NCBI RefSeq assembly: GCF_900088415.1
Contig: NZ_FLLQ01000006.1
Span: forward strand, 186,001-250,000
Source: Vibrio mediterranei
Lineage (GTDB): Bacteria; Pseudomonadota; Gammaproteobacteria; Enterobacterales; Vibrionaceae
Reading direction: 5' to 3'
Length of the DNA: 64,000 nt
Shown here: piece after piece, positions 1 through 6,937 of the stretch
Layout of the letters: every line of letters starts with the position of its first letter
Position numbering within the stretch: the first letter of the stretch is position 1
The notes under the pieces: model-generated
The model's database searches: none
What the model was told of the DNA's origin: nothing
Seen by the model: only the letters and a program-made list of their open reading frames with translations
Translations under genes and position numbers: made by a program

Positions 1-471
1 TCAGGAGGGGAGCATCCATCTCAACTCGACAAAATTTATGAAGAAAGATCGCAGGCTATTATTATGTCAGCAGCTTGTTTTGAAGCTATAGCAAATGAAG
101 TCGGAAGCCATACCTTCAAATCAAATTGGGGAGCTTTAGAGAAACTTACGCCAATAGAAAAACTGAAACTTGTATTTAGCTATTCAGAGCCATCAGAGGA
201 ACTTGATATATCTAAGCACCCATTTCAATTACTATCAAAAATCATTTCTACGAGAAATGAAATGATTCACTTTAAGCATGAATATAAAAAAGTTAAGGTA
301 GAAAATGGCGTTGCAATATCAAAAATGGAAGCTCTGTTAAACAAAGAGCTGATTGCAAACCTATCTAATGTATTAAGTGACGGTATTGAAAAAATTTACA
401 TGGTATCAGGCTTTGATAGTCCTAAATGGTTGAACGACCAAGCTGGTTGGAGTATCAGCAAAGATGCCTAA
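1..471 (+). CDS. Cassette protein with HEPN-like motif, 5' end outside window
   Basis: The frame is open from base 1, so the gene most likely starts upstream of the window. An internal ATG lies at 64. The visible 156 codons end with a TAA that overlaps the R'' box of the first attC site, typical of a cassette gene. The family is not recognised. The segment STRNEMIHFK contains R-N-x3-H, which fits the Rx4-6H active-site motif of HEPN ribonucleases, and the surrounding sequence looks helical as HEPN domains are. HEPN proteins commonly act in toxin-antitoxin or abortive-infection defence, but the motif is short and could be chance. No antitoxin-like partner is visible. Confidence 0.7.
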   Translation, partial: SGGEHPSQLDKIYEERSQAIIMSAACFEAIANEVGSHTFKSNWGALEKLTPIEKLKLVFSYSEPSEELDISKHPFQLLSKIISTRNEMIHFKHEYKKVKVENGVAISKMEALLNKELIANLSNVLSDGIEKIYMVSGFDSPKWLNDQAGWSISKDA

Positions 472-562
472 CAAAGCATTTAAGAGTGATTCGCAACGCT
501 TGGCGGTTTCGCTTCGCTCAAGTATAGCCAAGCGCCGCTCACACCTTAATGCGGCGTTAGCA
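466..562 (+). repeat. attC site 1 (canonical VCR type)
   Basis: R'' box GCCTAAC overlaps the stop codon of the preceding gene. Inner boxes are CTTGGC near 499 and GCCAAG near 525, and the R' box is GTTAGCA at 556-562. The two halves are imperfectly complementary, as needed for folding of the recombinogenic bottom strand. It is 97 bp long and differs from attC site 2 at only a few positions. Confidence 0.92.
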
Positions 563-577
563 CTATATGAGGATACT

Positions 578-1579
578 ATGGATTTACCAAATCAAATAAA
601 ACAACATAAAGCTGAATCTGATTCATACGCTATTCTTCTTTATCATCTCCGGGATGTTGGCATTTTCCGTAATGTTACCGAAAATGATTATGGTATCGAC
701 TTTGAAATCGAATTTGTAGAGGATGGAAGAGTAGTCGGAAATTATATCAAGGCACAAGTTAAAGCTTCCGAAAATCTTGTTATCCGTAATAGTGACTCCG
801 TACCCACAATATCTGGAATTAAACAAAGTACGCTAAACTATTGGGCACAGCTTAGCTTTAAAAGCCATGTTGTTGCGTACGCAGTTGATCTGAAAACTGA
901 GAATATCTATATCTCAAAACCTTTGTTTTGGGATGTTATTTCAAAGATTGACCGGAGTAATTCAACAAAAACAATAGAATTTTTACCACATCAAAATAGT
1001 CTTAAGTCACAGGTTCCTGTTGCTAAGGTGTTCACAAAAGCTTACTCAGTATTCCCTTCATTGCTAGATGAGATATACAACCATAAACTGGGGCTAAAAA
1101 ACCTGAAGAGATTTGCTAGCTTATATGCTGATGTATTTCACTATGACATTGGTTCTGAAGTTGAAAATCAAGATGATTTCGCCACTTTTTTAGAAGTTTG
1201 CAAAGTCCTACTAGTTCATGAAAATTTTGATAACTCAAAGTTTTCAGATGAGGAGAAAAAATATAGGTATAGCTACCAATATTGGTGCAACCAATCTGTG
1301 AACAGTGGTTATGATGATGAAGTGGTTAATTTTATTGCGAGAAAACCAATGGAAGTATTGTTTCCTCTATATCTCGATGCTCTTCAAAAGTATGAAAACC
1401 GAGTTTTTTCTGGACAATACTTTTGGCTGCACAAAGACCCAACCTACTTAAGGTTGGTATATGAAAACATCATACCAACAGCGAGAGACCATGACGGTAT
1501 TAGTGATCTAGGTTATGACTACCCGCGGGAAAGAAGAAATCATGGGTTAACTTTTCATAGCTATTGTGCACAAATATAG
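578..1579 (+). CDS. DUF4365 domain protein, nuclease-fold cassette gene
   Basis: The protein has 333 aa from ATG 578. A longer open frame starts at 464, but its first 38 codons are only the translation of attC site 1, so 578 is chosen. The N-terminal 110 residues fit DUF4365: an early E-S-D-S-Y segment, then NDYGIDFEIE, and IKAQVKAS about 20 residues later. This spacing resembles the D-(x)n-ExK/QxK core of PD-(D/E)XK nucleases. The C-terminal 200 residues are unrecognised. DUF4365 proteins occur in defence islands, so a defensive role is possible but not shown. It is a single-gene cassette flanked by near-identical attC sites. Confidence 0.85.
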   Translation: MDLPNQIKQHKAESDSYAILLYHLRDVGIFRNVTENDYGIDFEIEFVEDGRVVGNYIKAQVKASENLVIRNSDSVPTISGIKQSTLNYWAQLSFKSHVVAYAVDLKTENIYISKPLFWDVISKIDRSNSTKTIEFLPHQNSLKSQVPVAKVFTKAYSVFPSLLDEIYNHKLGLKNLKRFASLYADVFHYDIGSEVENQDDFATFLEVCKVLLVHENFDNSKFSDEEKKYRYSYQYWCNQSVNSGYDDEVVNFIARKPMEVLFPLYLDALQKYENRVFSGQYFWLHKDPTYLRLVYENIIPTARDHDGISDLGYDYPRERRNHGLTFHSYCAQI

Positions 1580-1676
1580 TGCTAACAAAGCATTTAAGAG
1601 TGATTCGCAACGCTTGGCAGTTTCGCTTCGCTCAAGTATAGCCAAGCGTTGCTCACACCTTAATGCGGCGTTATAT
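1580..1676 (+). repeat. attC site 2 (canonical VCR type)
   Basis: R'' box TGCTAAC directly follows the stop codon at 1579. Inner boxes are CTTGGC and GCCAAG, and the R' box is GTTATAT at 1670-1676. The site is 97 bp and almost identical to attC site 1; the visible differences are in the inner stem and the cassette-specific terminal bases. Confidence 0.92.
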
Positions 1677-1710
1677 TTTTAATTGGCTAGGTTAGGCTCT
1701 AAGGATAAAA

Positions 1711-2697
1711 ATGTATATTGAGTCACAAGAAAAGATTTACTATAGCAACAAAGAACCAATTCCTTTGGATGATGTTATCGCATCATTGCAAGGATATTCA
1801 GAATTAATAAAAATGCTTCCAACGGTGCTTGAACATCTTGATGACAGCCTCGTTATCGAAGACATCAAAGTTTACGTTGATGAGGTCAGCAAAGGTAGCC
1901 TTTGGGAGGTCTTACTAATTGGTTTAGCTTTTGGTAGTCAGCAATCACTAGACTGCCATTTGACTGGTGTAAACGACTGGGCTCATGAAAAACTTATGAA
2001 TGCAGGAATAACTAACAAGAATATTCGAAACGGCTTGATTGTACTAGTAGCAATACTTGCTGTAACAGGAGCTTCTATGGCTCTTGATCATATGAAAAAG
2101 TTGCTTGGTGGGCGCGACGAGAGCACTGCTACAATCCAAGCAAACAATAACATATTTATTAACATAGGAGCTGAAGCATACGGTACAACACCAGATGCAA
2201 TTCAGTCTGCTATTGCTCATGCAATTGATGTGCATGGTCAAACAAAGGTTGCTAAAGAAGCAAGAAAAATTATTGCACCAGCCAAGTTAGAACAGGGAGC
2301 TGAAGTTAAGTTCTTCTCTGGTGCTAATGCATCTGATGCACCAATAGTAACTTTTGATAGTGATTTGGTGGAGGCTCTTCCAAGTTATGATTTCAATGAG
2401 GGCGACGTATCTATCCCTCAAAATAACGTCGATGTTTACATTACTAGCATGGATCTTGAGCGTCATAAAACTGGCTGGGCAGCGCATATTCCTTCGATCT
2501 CCGAAAACAAAAGGATTCCGATTAGCTTTAACTCAGACGAGAATCTTGAGCAAATTGCTTCTGAGCGAAACTATAAAGCCAATATTACAGTCGTATATGG
2601 ACGTGACAAAAAGTCTGGAGACTTAAAACCAAAGCGTGCGCTGATCACTTCATTAGGACAGAAGCTCGAAAAAGGTTATAAAGACAAAAAAATATAA
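1711..2697 (+). CDS. Unknown 328-aa cassette protein with one predicted membrane segment
   Basis: The ATG at 1711 follows an AAGGAT ribosome-binding site. The family is not recognised. The N-terminal 90 residues are acidic and helical, with a weakly hydrophobic GSLWEVLLIGLAFG stretch. A clear hydrophobic segment (GLIVLVAILAVTGASMAL, about residues 109-126) follows. The C-terminal 190 residues are hydrophilic and probably a soluble alpha/beta domain. This suggests a protein anchored in the inner membrane with a large C-terminal domain. The stop codon overlaps attC site 3, so it is the sole gene of its cassette. Confidence 0.82.
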   Translation: MYIESQEKIYYSNKEPIPLDDVIASLQGYSELIKMLPTVLEHLDDSLVIEDIKVYVDEVSKGSLWEVLLIGLAFGSQQSLDCHLTGVNDWAHEKLMNAGITNKNIRNGLIVLVAILAVTGASMALDHMKKLLGGRDESTATIQANNNIFINIGAEAYGTTPDAIQSAIAHAIDVHGQTKVAKEARKIIAPAKLEQGAEVKFFSGANASDAPIVTFDSDLVEALPSYDFNEGDVSIPQNNVDVYITSMDLERHKTGWAAHIPSISENKRIPISFNSDENLEQIASERNYKANITVVYGRDKKSGDLKPKRALITSLGQKLEKGYKDKKI

Positions 2698-2816
2698 CAA
2701 GCAATTTAAGCAGACCCTCAACGCTTGGCACTTTTGGTTTGCAGTAGTTTCAGTGTTTTCGGTGCTATGCAGAAACTATTACTGCGCGTTTCGGGCTACT
2801 TAATCGGGCGTTATAT
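2692..2816 (+). repeat. attC site 3
   Basis: R'' box ATATAAC overlaps the TAA stop of the 328-aa gene. CGCTTGGCAC marks the left inner box, and the R' box is GTTATAT at 2810-2816. At 125 bp it belongs to a longer VCR variant class than sites 1 and 2; site 11 at 6781 is a diverged member of the same class. Confidence 0.88.
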
Positions 2817-2830
2817 GGTTGGAGAGTTCA

Positions 2831-3280
2831 ATGCATCTAAAGTACAAAATTACCGACCCCAAATGCGAAGATTTTTCAGCTCTAGTGGAAGAGCTAAATG
2901 TCATACTCGACACGATAACGACAGACACTGGAGAAAGTTCGTTTGTACGTGACGAGTTTTGCTCAAGAACCGATGGATGCATAGTCGTTTATGATCAAGG
3001 TAAAGCGATAGCTTGTGGAGTATTCAGGAAACATCAAGATAGCTCATGTGAGCTAAAGCGTATGTTTTCCAAAGTAAAAGGAGCGGGTGGCTACCTGATT
3101 TCACAGCTTGAATCATATGCTCGCCAAAAAGGTTATGAGCGTGCGGTTTTATCAACGCGTAGAGTAAACGAATTAGCAATCAATTTTTATAAACGGCATG
3201 GTTACAGCGAGATCGAGGCATACGGAAAGTACGTGCATAAAGATAGATCGATATGTTTAGGTAAGGCGTTAACCATATAA
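2831..3280 (+). CDS. GNAT family N-acetyltransferase (cassette)
   Basis: The protein has 149 aa from ATG 2831, preceded at 6 nt by GGAG. A TTG 12 bp upstream is in frame but lies before the ribosome-binding site. It shows a GNAT fold: a middle strand ELKRMFSK, then KGAGGYLISQLESYARQKGY in the acetyl-CoA loop and helix position, and a final NFYKRHGYSE motif typical of the family's C-terminal strand-helix. The substrate cannot be told. Its stop overlaps attC site 4. Confidence 0.9.
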   Translation: MHLKYKITDPKCEDFSALVEELNVILDTITTDTGESSFVRDEFCSRTDGCIVVYDQGKAIACGVFRKHQDSSCELKRMFSKVKGAGGYLISQLESYARQKGYERAVLSTRRVNELAINFYKRHGYSEIEAYGKYVHKDRSICLGKALTI

Positions 3281-3379
3281 CAAATTACTCAAACGGACGC
3301 TTTACGTTGGCCACTTTTGGTTTGAAGTTATGTGCGTTTGGTAAGTTAGTCGTAAGCGCCGTTTAGTAAAGCGTTAACC
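3275..3379 (+). repeat. attC site 4
   Basis: R'' box ATATAAC overlaps the stop of the GNAT gene, the left inner box is CGTTGGCC, and R' is GTTAACC at 3373-3379, just before the ATG of the next cassette gene. Length is 105 bp. Confidence 0.85.
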
Positions 3380-3383
3380 GTCT

Positions 3384-3932
3384 ATGGAGCTTTATTTGAA
3401 CAATCGAGTTATTTTTACAGGTGGACCTGGGTCAGGTAAGACCTCAGTTATCGAACTGTTGTGTCAGATGGGTTATCAAAGTGCACCAGAAGTTGGGCGT
3501 AAAGTTATTCAAGCCCAAGTAAAGTCGCAAGGTAGTGCATTACCTTGGTTGGATAAGACTGCATTCCGAGACGAAATGGTTCTTGAAGAAATCAACAATT
3601 ACGAGAATTTTGGTGATACTGAAACTACGCTTTACGATCGAAGTATTATCGACTCTTATGGGTACAGTAAACTTGAGTGCATACCTATTTCGGAACTCTT
3701 GTTAGCTAAATGTGGTGAATTAGATTATTGCCGTAAAGTTTTCATTTTTCCTCCTTGGGAAGAAATCTATGAAAATGATGCTGAGCGAAAGCAAGATTTT
3801 AATGAGGCGGTTGCGACATATCATGAAATGGTGAGCGCTTATACAAAGTTTGGCTATGACTTAATTGAAGTTCCAAAAGCATCAGTTAAAGAAAGGGCAC
3901 AGTTCATCGTTAATAAATTGAGCGACGGCTAA
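3384..3932 (+). CDS. AAA family ATPase (AAA_28-like), cassette gene
   Basis: The protein has 182 aa. A Walker A motif GGPGSGKTS lies at about residues 13-21, followed by a small P-loop kinase-like fold with LYDRSIIDSYGY as the likely Walker B/lid region (about 75-86) and KVFIFPPWEEIYENDAERKQ near residue 115. This matches the AAA_28 family of small stand-alone ATPases found singly in many bacteria, whose substrate is unknown. The ATG is only 5 bp after the R' end of attC site 4, with no strong ribosome-binding site, so expression may depend on read-through from upstream. The stop overlaps attC site 5. Confidence 0.88.
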   Translation: MELYLNNRVIFTGGPGSGKTSVIELLCQMGYQSAPEVGRKVIQAQVKSQGSALPWLDKTAFRDEMVLEEINNYENFGDTETTLYDRSIIDSYGYSKLECIPISELLLAKCGELDYCRKVFIFPPWEEIYENDAERKQDFNEAVATYHEMVSAYTKFGYDLIEVPKASVKERAQFIVNKLSDG

Positions 3933-4022
3933 CAAGCGGTTCAAGCAGAGCAAAAATGCTCGGCACTTTCGCTGTGGCGAAGTATATGCCAAGGTTTTTG
4001 GCTACTTAACAGAGCGTTAGGT
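3927..4022 (+). repeat. attC site 5
   Basis: R'' box GGCTAAC overlaps the stop of the ATPase gene. CTCGGCAC and TATGCCAAG form the inner boxes and R' is GTTAGGT at 4016-4022. The R' end also encodes the stop codon and penultimate codon of the antisense gene that follows. Confidence 0.87.
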
Positions 4023-4193
4023 TTTCGAAAGGCTAATATCTTGAATTTGCTTGAAAACCTCTTCTGCTTCAGCCGTTAGCCGAGAGTAAGTTCGTATGTC
4101 ACCTTTTCTTTGAGCTTGCATAGCTTGTTCAAGAAGCATTGAGTGACGCTTTTTTAGTTTTTTGGTTGGGTTGCTTTTTAGAAAAGAAAACAT
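4017..4193 (-). CDS. DUF6435/Lacal_2735-like small protein, antisense cassette gene
   Basis: This 58-aa frame runs opposite to all neighbouring cassettes. It begins MFSFLKSNPTKKLKKRHSML and continues with QAQRKGDIRTYSRLTAEAEE, a basic, fully helical pattern that I recognise as the DUF6435 (Lacal_2735-like) family; the function of that family is unknown. Length and start fit the family. Its TAA stop lies inside the R' box of attC site 5, so the reverse gene fills its cassette. The rest of the cassette up to 4273 would hold its own promoter, which a reversed cassette gene needs because it cannot use the array promoter. Confidence 0.82.
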   Translation of the reverse strand: MFSFLKSNPTKKLKKRHSMLLEQAMQAQRKGDIRTYSRLTAEAEEVFKQIQDISLSKT

Positions 4194-4273
4194 AAAGGGC
4201 TCCGCTAGTTGTCGAATTGTTTGTTACGCAGAGAGAGTAATATAGTTCATTCGAAGGTAACTTTAGGCTACAA

Positions 4274-4402
4274 ACCTAACAAGCAATTTAAGAGTGATTC
4301 ACAACGCTTGGCATTCTTGCTTCTACTTCAAATTTAGTGCTTATGGCACAATACTTTAAGTTTGGGTGGATACGCTGTTCACCTCTTAATTGGACGTCAG
4401 TT
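4274..4402 (+). repeat. attC site 6 with altered R' core
   Basis: R'' box ACCTAAC at 4274-4280, left inner box CGCTTGGCA, and a VCR-like right end TTAATTGGAC. The expected GTTRRRY reads GTCAGTT at 4396-4402. The invariant GTT is therefore changed to GTC, which should impair IntI cleavage and could freeze this junction. Confidence 0.78.
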
Positions 4403-4425
4403 GCCTTATCGATTTCGGAGAATAA

Positions 4426-4796
4426 ATGGAAGTAATAATCGAACAAGAAATTGCGTTGCACCAATTCGAAGTCAGACAAGATAAAGTAGAAATTGAGCGA
4501 CTTATCCATCCAGACTTTAAAGATCAGGTAATAGCTACGACTTCAAATCAATTGTTCGCGTGATGGAAGCGGAGAAACCATCAAACGTGCAGGTACACTC
4601 CCAGAACTATGAATGTGTCGCATTAGAACCAACGGTTCAACTGTTGACCTATGAAACCGCATTAATCGATGACAGTGGCCAAGTTAGCAACTTCACAAAG
4701 CGCAGCTCCATTTGGGTTCTTGTCGGAGAGTTTTGGCAGCTTAAATATCATCAAGGTACGCCCTGTGACGCACTGGAGATAGAGAAGGCGTTATAG
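4426..4796 (+). pseudogene. Frameshifted DUF4440/NTF2-like cassette gene
   Basis: An ATG at 4426 with GGAG 5 nt upstream opens a frame reading MEVIIEQEIALHQFEV and ERLIHPDFK, the start typical of DUF4440 (SnoaL/NTF2-like) proteins. It stops at 4563. The rest of the domain continues in another frame: RSGNSYDFKSIVRVMEAEKP from about 4521, then IWVLVGEFWQLKYHQGTPC, ending at 4796. The junction lies near 4518-4524, where family members have about three extra residues between DF and RSG, so a deletion of about 8 bp is the likely cause. The product would be inactive unless frameshifting restores it. Confidence 0.8.
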
Positions 4797-4875
4797 CAAC
4801 TTGGCAGCATGATCTCCCTCGAATTATATTTTTTCAGCTTTGCAAGGGAGGGTCACTATGCCTAGTTTGTTCTAT
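4792..4875 (+). repeat. Degenerate attC-like site 7
   Basis: After the frameshifted gene there is a TATAGCAAC start, an ACTTGGCAG inner box, an internal stem CTCCCT/AGGGAG, a TATGCCTAG right inner box and a poor R' candidate GTTCTAT. The order fits an attC site of about 84 bp, but the boxes deviate strongly from consensus. Confidence 0.45.
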
Positions 4876-4900
4876 AGATACTAACAAGCTAGGAACAGAC

Positions 4901-5161
4901 ATGTTCAAGTGTCCAAATTGCTCAGCGCCATTGACTGTAAGGGATAAGCTCAACTTCACCCCTGATAAGCCAGTAATTTGCAAAAAGTGTTCGCAGAAGT
5001 TGTTACCGTTCAAGTTGTATTATTTTGGAACTTTTTTTGTGGCGGCTTTTGGGACGTCCTTTTTAATAAATTATTGTGAATTTAATGCGTTAAGTGCATC
5101 AGGGATAGCCTTGGTGTGTAGTTTCTTGTTTTATATATGTCAGCCAATCAGAAAGGTGTAG
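4901..5161 (+). CDS. Small zinc-ribbon membrane protein (cassette)
   Basis: The protein has 86 aa. It starts MFKCPNCSAPL and continues to ICKKCSQKL, giving two CxxC pairs about 20 residues apart, a zinc-ribbon signature. Two hydrophobic segments follow (about residues 41-58 and 65-82), so the zinc ribbon likely faces the cytoplasm ahead of two membrane helices. This resembles the CXXC-containing membrane proteins common in Vibrio cassettes; no specific function is known to me. AGGA about 7-8 nt before the ATG supports the start, and the stop is just before attC site 8. Confidence 0.8.
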   Translation: MFKCPNCSAPLTVRDKLNFTPDKPVICKKCSQKLLPFKLYYFGTFFVAAFGTSFLINYCEFNALSASGIALVCSFLFYICQPIRKV

Positions 5162-5287
5162 TTATAACAAACCGTTCAAACATGATTTGCGACGCTTGGC
5201 ACTTTTGGCGTCAACTTGAGCTTATGTGATTACGGTGGCTTTGTTTGGGTTTGGTGGTGTTAACCGCAACTGATCATGACGTTGGCT
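5162..5287 (+). repeat. attC site 8 with degenerate right end
   Basis: R'' box TTATAAC directly follows the stop codon. GACGCTTGGCACTTTTGG is a perfect VCR left half. The right half is diverged and ends GACGTTGGCT near 5278-5287, where the R' box has C in place of a purine. Confidence 0.75.
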
Positions 5288-5421
5288 TTTTGAACCAAAA
5301 CAATTATTGGTAGACCTTGTTTCTTATCGTGCCTCGCAAAACACCCTTTACCGTACTTTAATGCTTGCGGAGTGGTGTACATTTTAGCTTCATATAACTG
5401 CTATATATTCAGGGGCTTATT

Positions 5422-5931
5422 ATGTACGCCAATAAATACTCAAACTTTTGGAGGCGCTTCTTCGCCGTTATTATCGACGGGCTAGTTTTCTTACCACTGC
5501 AATGGATTGATGAATATATATTATCTGGTGCTATTGGTTCGGTGGGGGTTTTCCTTTGGGGTGTCGGAGGTGCGATATTAGGTATTTCATATTACGTTAT
5601 TCTGCATGCAAAATACGGACAAACCATTGGTAAAATGGTGATGAAGGTTAAGGTCGTTGATGTATCAGAAAGTCGTAATATAACCGTTAAGCAGTCGTGT
5701 ATACGTGATATTGTTCCAATCATAATGGTTCCCTTCACTGTATATGCTTATGCTCAGTTGGCATTTTTTGGAAAGACTTGGCAGAGCTTGGATCAAGATT
5801 CAGTATTAACCATTGTGAGCTTAATTATGATTAGCTGGGTAGTTTTGGAGAGTGTATCAATGCTATTCAATGAAAAAAGACGAGCGGTACATGACTATAT
5901 AGCTGGCTCGGTTGTGGTGAGACAAACCTAA
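5422..5931 (+). CDS. RDD family membrane protein (cassette)
   Basis: The protein has 169 aa. FWRRFFAVIIDGLVF at residues 9-23 carries the Arg...Asp pair that names the RDD family. A second membrane segment lies near residues 38-62, YGQTIGKMVMKVKVVD at about 70-85 is the conserved cytoplasmic loop, and a C-terminal RRAVHDYIAGSVVV contains the final conserved Asp. Members are small inner-membrane proteins, some linked to Na+(Li+)/H+ antiport, most of unknown role. AGGGGC precedes the ATG. A second, larger RDD protein lies at 8434. Confidence 0.9.
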   Translation: MYANKYSNFWRRFFAVIIDGLVFLPLQWIDEYILSGAIGSVGVFLWGVGGAILGISYYVILHAKYGQTIGKMVMKVKVVDVSESRNITVKQSCIRDIVPIIMVPFTVYAYAQLAFFGKTWQSLDQDSVLTIVSLIMISWVVLESVSMLFNEKRRAVHDYIAGSVVVRQT

Positions 5932-5958
5932 CAAACACTTCAACAGTGACTCCATGCT
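5926..5958 (+). repeat. Truncated attC left half (site 9)
   Basis: R'' box ACCTAAC overlaps the RDD stop codon and is followed by a VCR-like CAAACACTTCAACAGTGACT, but no TTGGC box or right half follows. The site appears to have been cut by a deletion or insertion shortly after its left end. Confidence 0.5.
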
Positions 5959-6142
5959 ACAAGTTAAACTAGGTAGTCTGTCAGGAACGGCTGGGATTAG
6001 GAAAAGTTACTACTCAAACAGCTATGTTTTTACTAACAACACCGTCTTAATGCTAGTCATTAATACGGGACTCTTATCAAGTATCTTATCTTCATTGTAT
6101 ATAGGGTTACTTGAGCTGAAATACCTTGATGTATATAGCTAG
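5954..6142 (+). CDS. Possible 62-aa hydrophobic cassette ORF
   Basis: The ATG-started frame has no good ribosome-binding site and begins inside the truncated attC. The middle (LMLVINTGLLSSILSSLYIGLL, about residues 32-53) is strongly hydrophobic, and the stop falls at the left edge of an attC-like site, as for true cassette genes. It may be the remains of a larger gene whose 5' part was lost with the right half of attC site 9. No family is recognised. Confidence 0.25.
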   Translation: MLQVKLGSLSGTAGIRKSYYSNSYVFTNNTVLMLVINTGLLSSILSSLYIGLLELKYLDVYS

Positions 6143-6271
6143 GGGCTAGTGACTGTTGGCGTTCCTTAGATTATCGCTGGCTACATTTGCCTGATCATAA
6201 GCGAGATACAAATGCAGTCAATTCGAAGGATAGTTAGGCTCGCCAATGTAAAGGTTAGCCGAACGTTAGCA
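6140..6271 (+). repeat. attC-like site 9b
   Basis: CTGTTGGCG near 6158 and CTCGCCAAT near 6239 form complementary inner boxes, and the right end is GAACGTTAGCA with a good R' box GTTAGCA at 6265-6271. The R'' box at the left is poor. It abuts the next site without a gene between them. Confidence 0.5.
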
Positions 6272-6498
6272 CAACAAGTCGCTTAACTGGACTCCTAATG
6301 CTTGGCCACTTTCGTTTCATTTTGCTTCAGTGTTTAGGGCACAAATTTTAAGTGTGGTGGTATAGCATTGTCACCTGTTAGTAAGTTGCTATATATTTCC
6401 TCTAGATTTGGATACAACTCAAAAAATGCGCCAGAGTTGTAGTTCTTAGATTATTTGACTATAAGCTTGAGGTAACTGCCTTAAGTTGAGGGGCGAGT
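6143..6498 (+). other. Gene-free stretch holding two attC-like sites
   Basis: Apart from attC-like sites 9b and 10, no coding frame is supportable here. After site 10 about 107 bp of AT-rich sequence leads to GAGGGGCGAG, the ribosome-binding region of the next gene. Confidence 0.6.
6269..6391 (+). repeat. attC-like site 10
   Basis: R'' GCACAAC overlaps the R' end of the previous site. TGCTTGGCCACTTTCG is a clear VCR left inner half, and the right end is TTAGTAAGTTGCTA with a poor R' box. About 123 bp. Together with site 9b this gives two tandem attC sites with no gene between. Confidence 0.6.
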
Positions 6499-6786
6499 AT
6501 GACTGAGTCACAAATGAAATGGTTAAAGTGCTGGAAAGAAAAGCGAAGCAAAGGGTTTATCCACTACATTATGATTCAAACCTTTATGATTGGTGGAGGA
6601 CTATTTGCTGGTAAGTTAATAGGTGTTGCACTCTTTACTAACCAAAGTCAGTGGGTAGAGTTCTTCTCTAGCATACCAATAACTGTTGCTATGATTTTGG
6701 TTGTTTGTATTCCGCTTAATAGCCTCGCGTGGTTTGTGAGTGATAAGCGATATCAAAGCTTAACCAATCAGCAAAACAACACTTAA
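6499..6786 (+). CDS. Small membrane protein, two predicted helices (cassette)
   Basis: The protein has 95 aa. The start is supported by GAGGGGCGAG just upstream. A basic amphipathic N-terminus (KWLKCWKEKRSKG) is followed by two hydrophobic segments (about residues 25-45 and 55-75) separated by a short polar loop, then a polar tail. The positive N-terminus predicts both ends in the cytoplasm. It resembles the DUF2798-type small membrane proteins in layout, but I do not assign it firmly. The stop overlaps attC site 11. Confidence 0.72.
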   Translation: MTESQMKWLKCWKEKRSKGFIHYIMIQTFMIGGGLFAGKLIGVALFTNQSQWVEFFSSIPITVAMILVVCIPLNSLAWFVSDKRYQSLTNQQNNT

Positions 6787-6906
6787 CAAGGTGCTTGGCA
6801 GTGACCCTCAACATGTGAACTTTTCGGTTTACTGTAAGTTCAGTGACTAACGTGCAATGCAGAGACTATCGTTGAGCGTTTCGAGCACGTTAGCTTAACA
6901 TTATGC
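6781..6906 (+). repeat. attC site 11 (diverged)
   Basis: R'' ACTTAAC overlaps the stop of the 95-aa gene. The body matches the class of attC site 3 (CAGTGACCCTCAAC, ATGCAGAGACTATC, GCGTTTCGAGC). The R' region reads AACATTATGC where GCGTTATGC would be expected. Confidence 0.7.
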
Positions 6907-6937
6907 TTCAATCGATTTATTAATCATAGGATGTAAC

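Noticed and set aside
2725..2952. Open frame on the plus strand overlapping attC site 3 and the GNAT gene
   Set aside because: It translates the attC site and runs into the GNAT gene out of frame, with no ribosome-binding site or protein-like composition.
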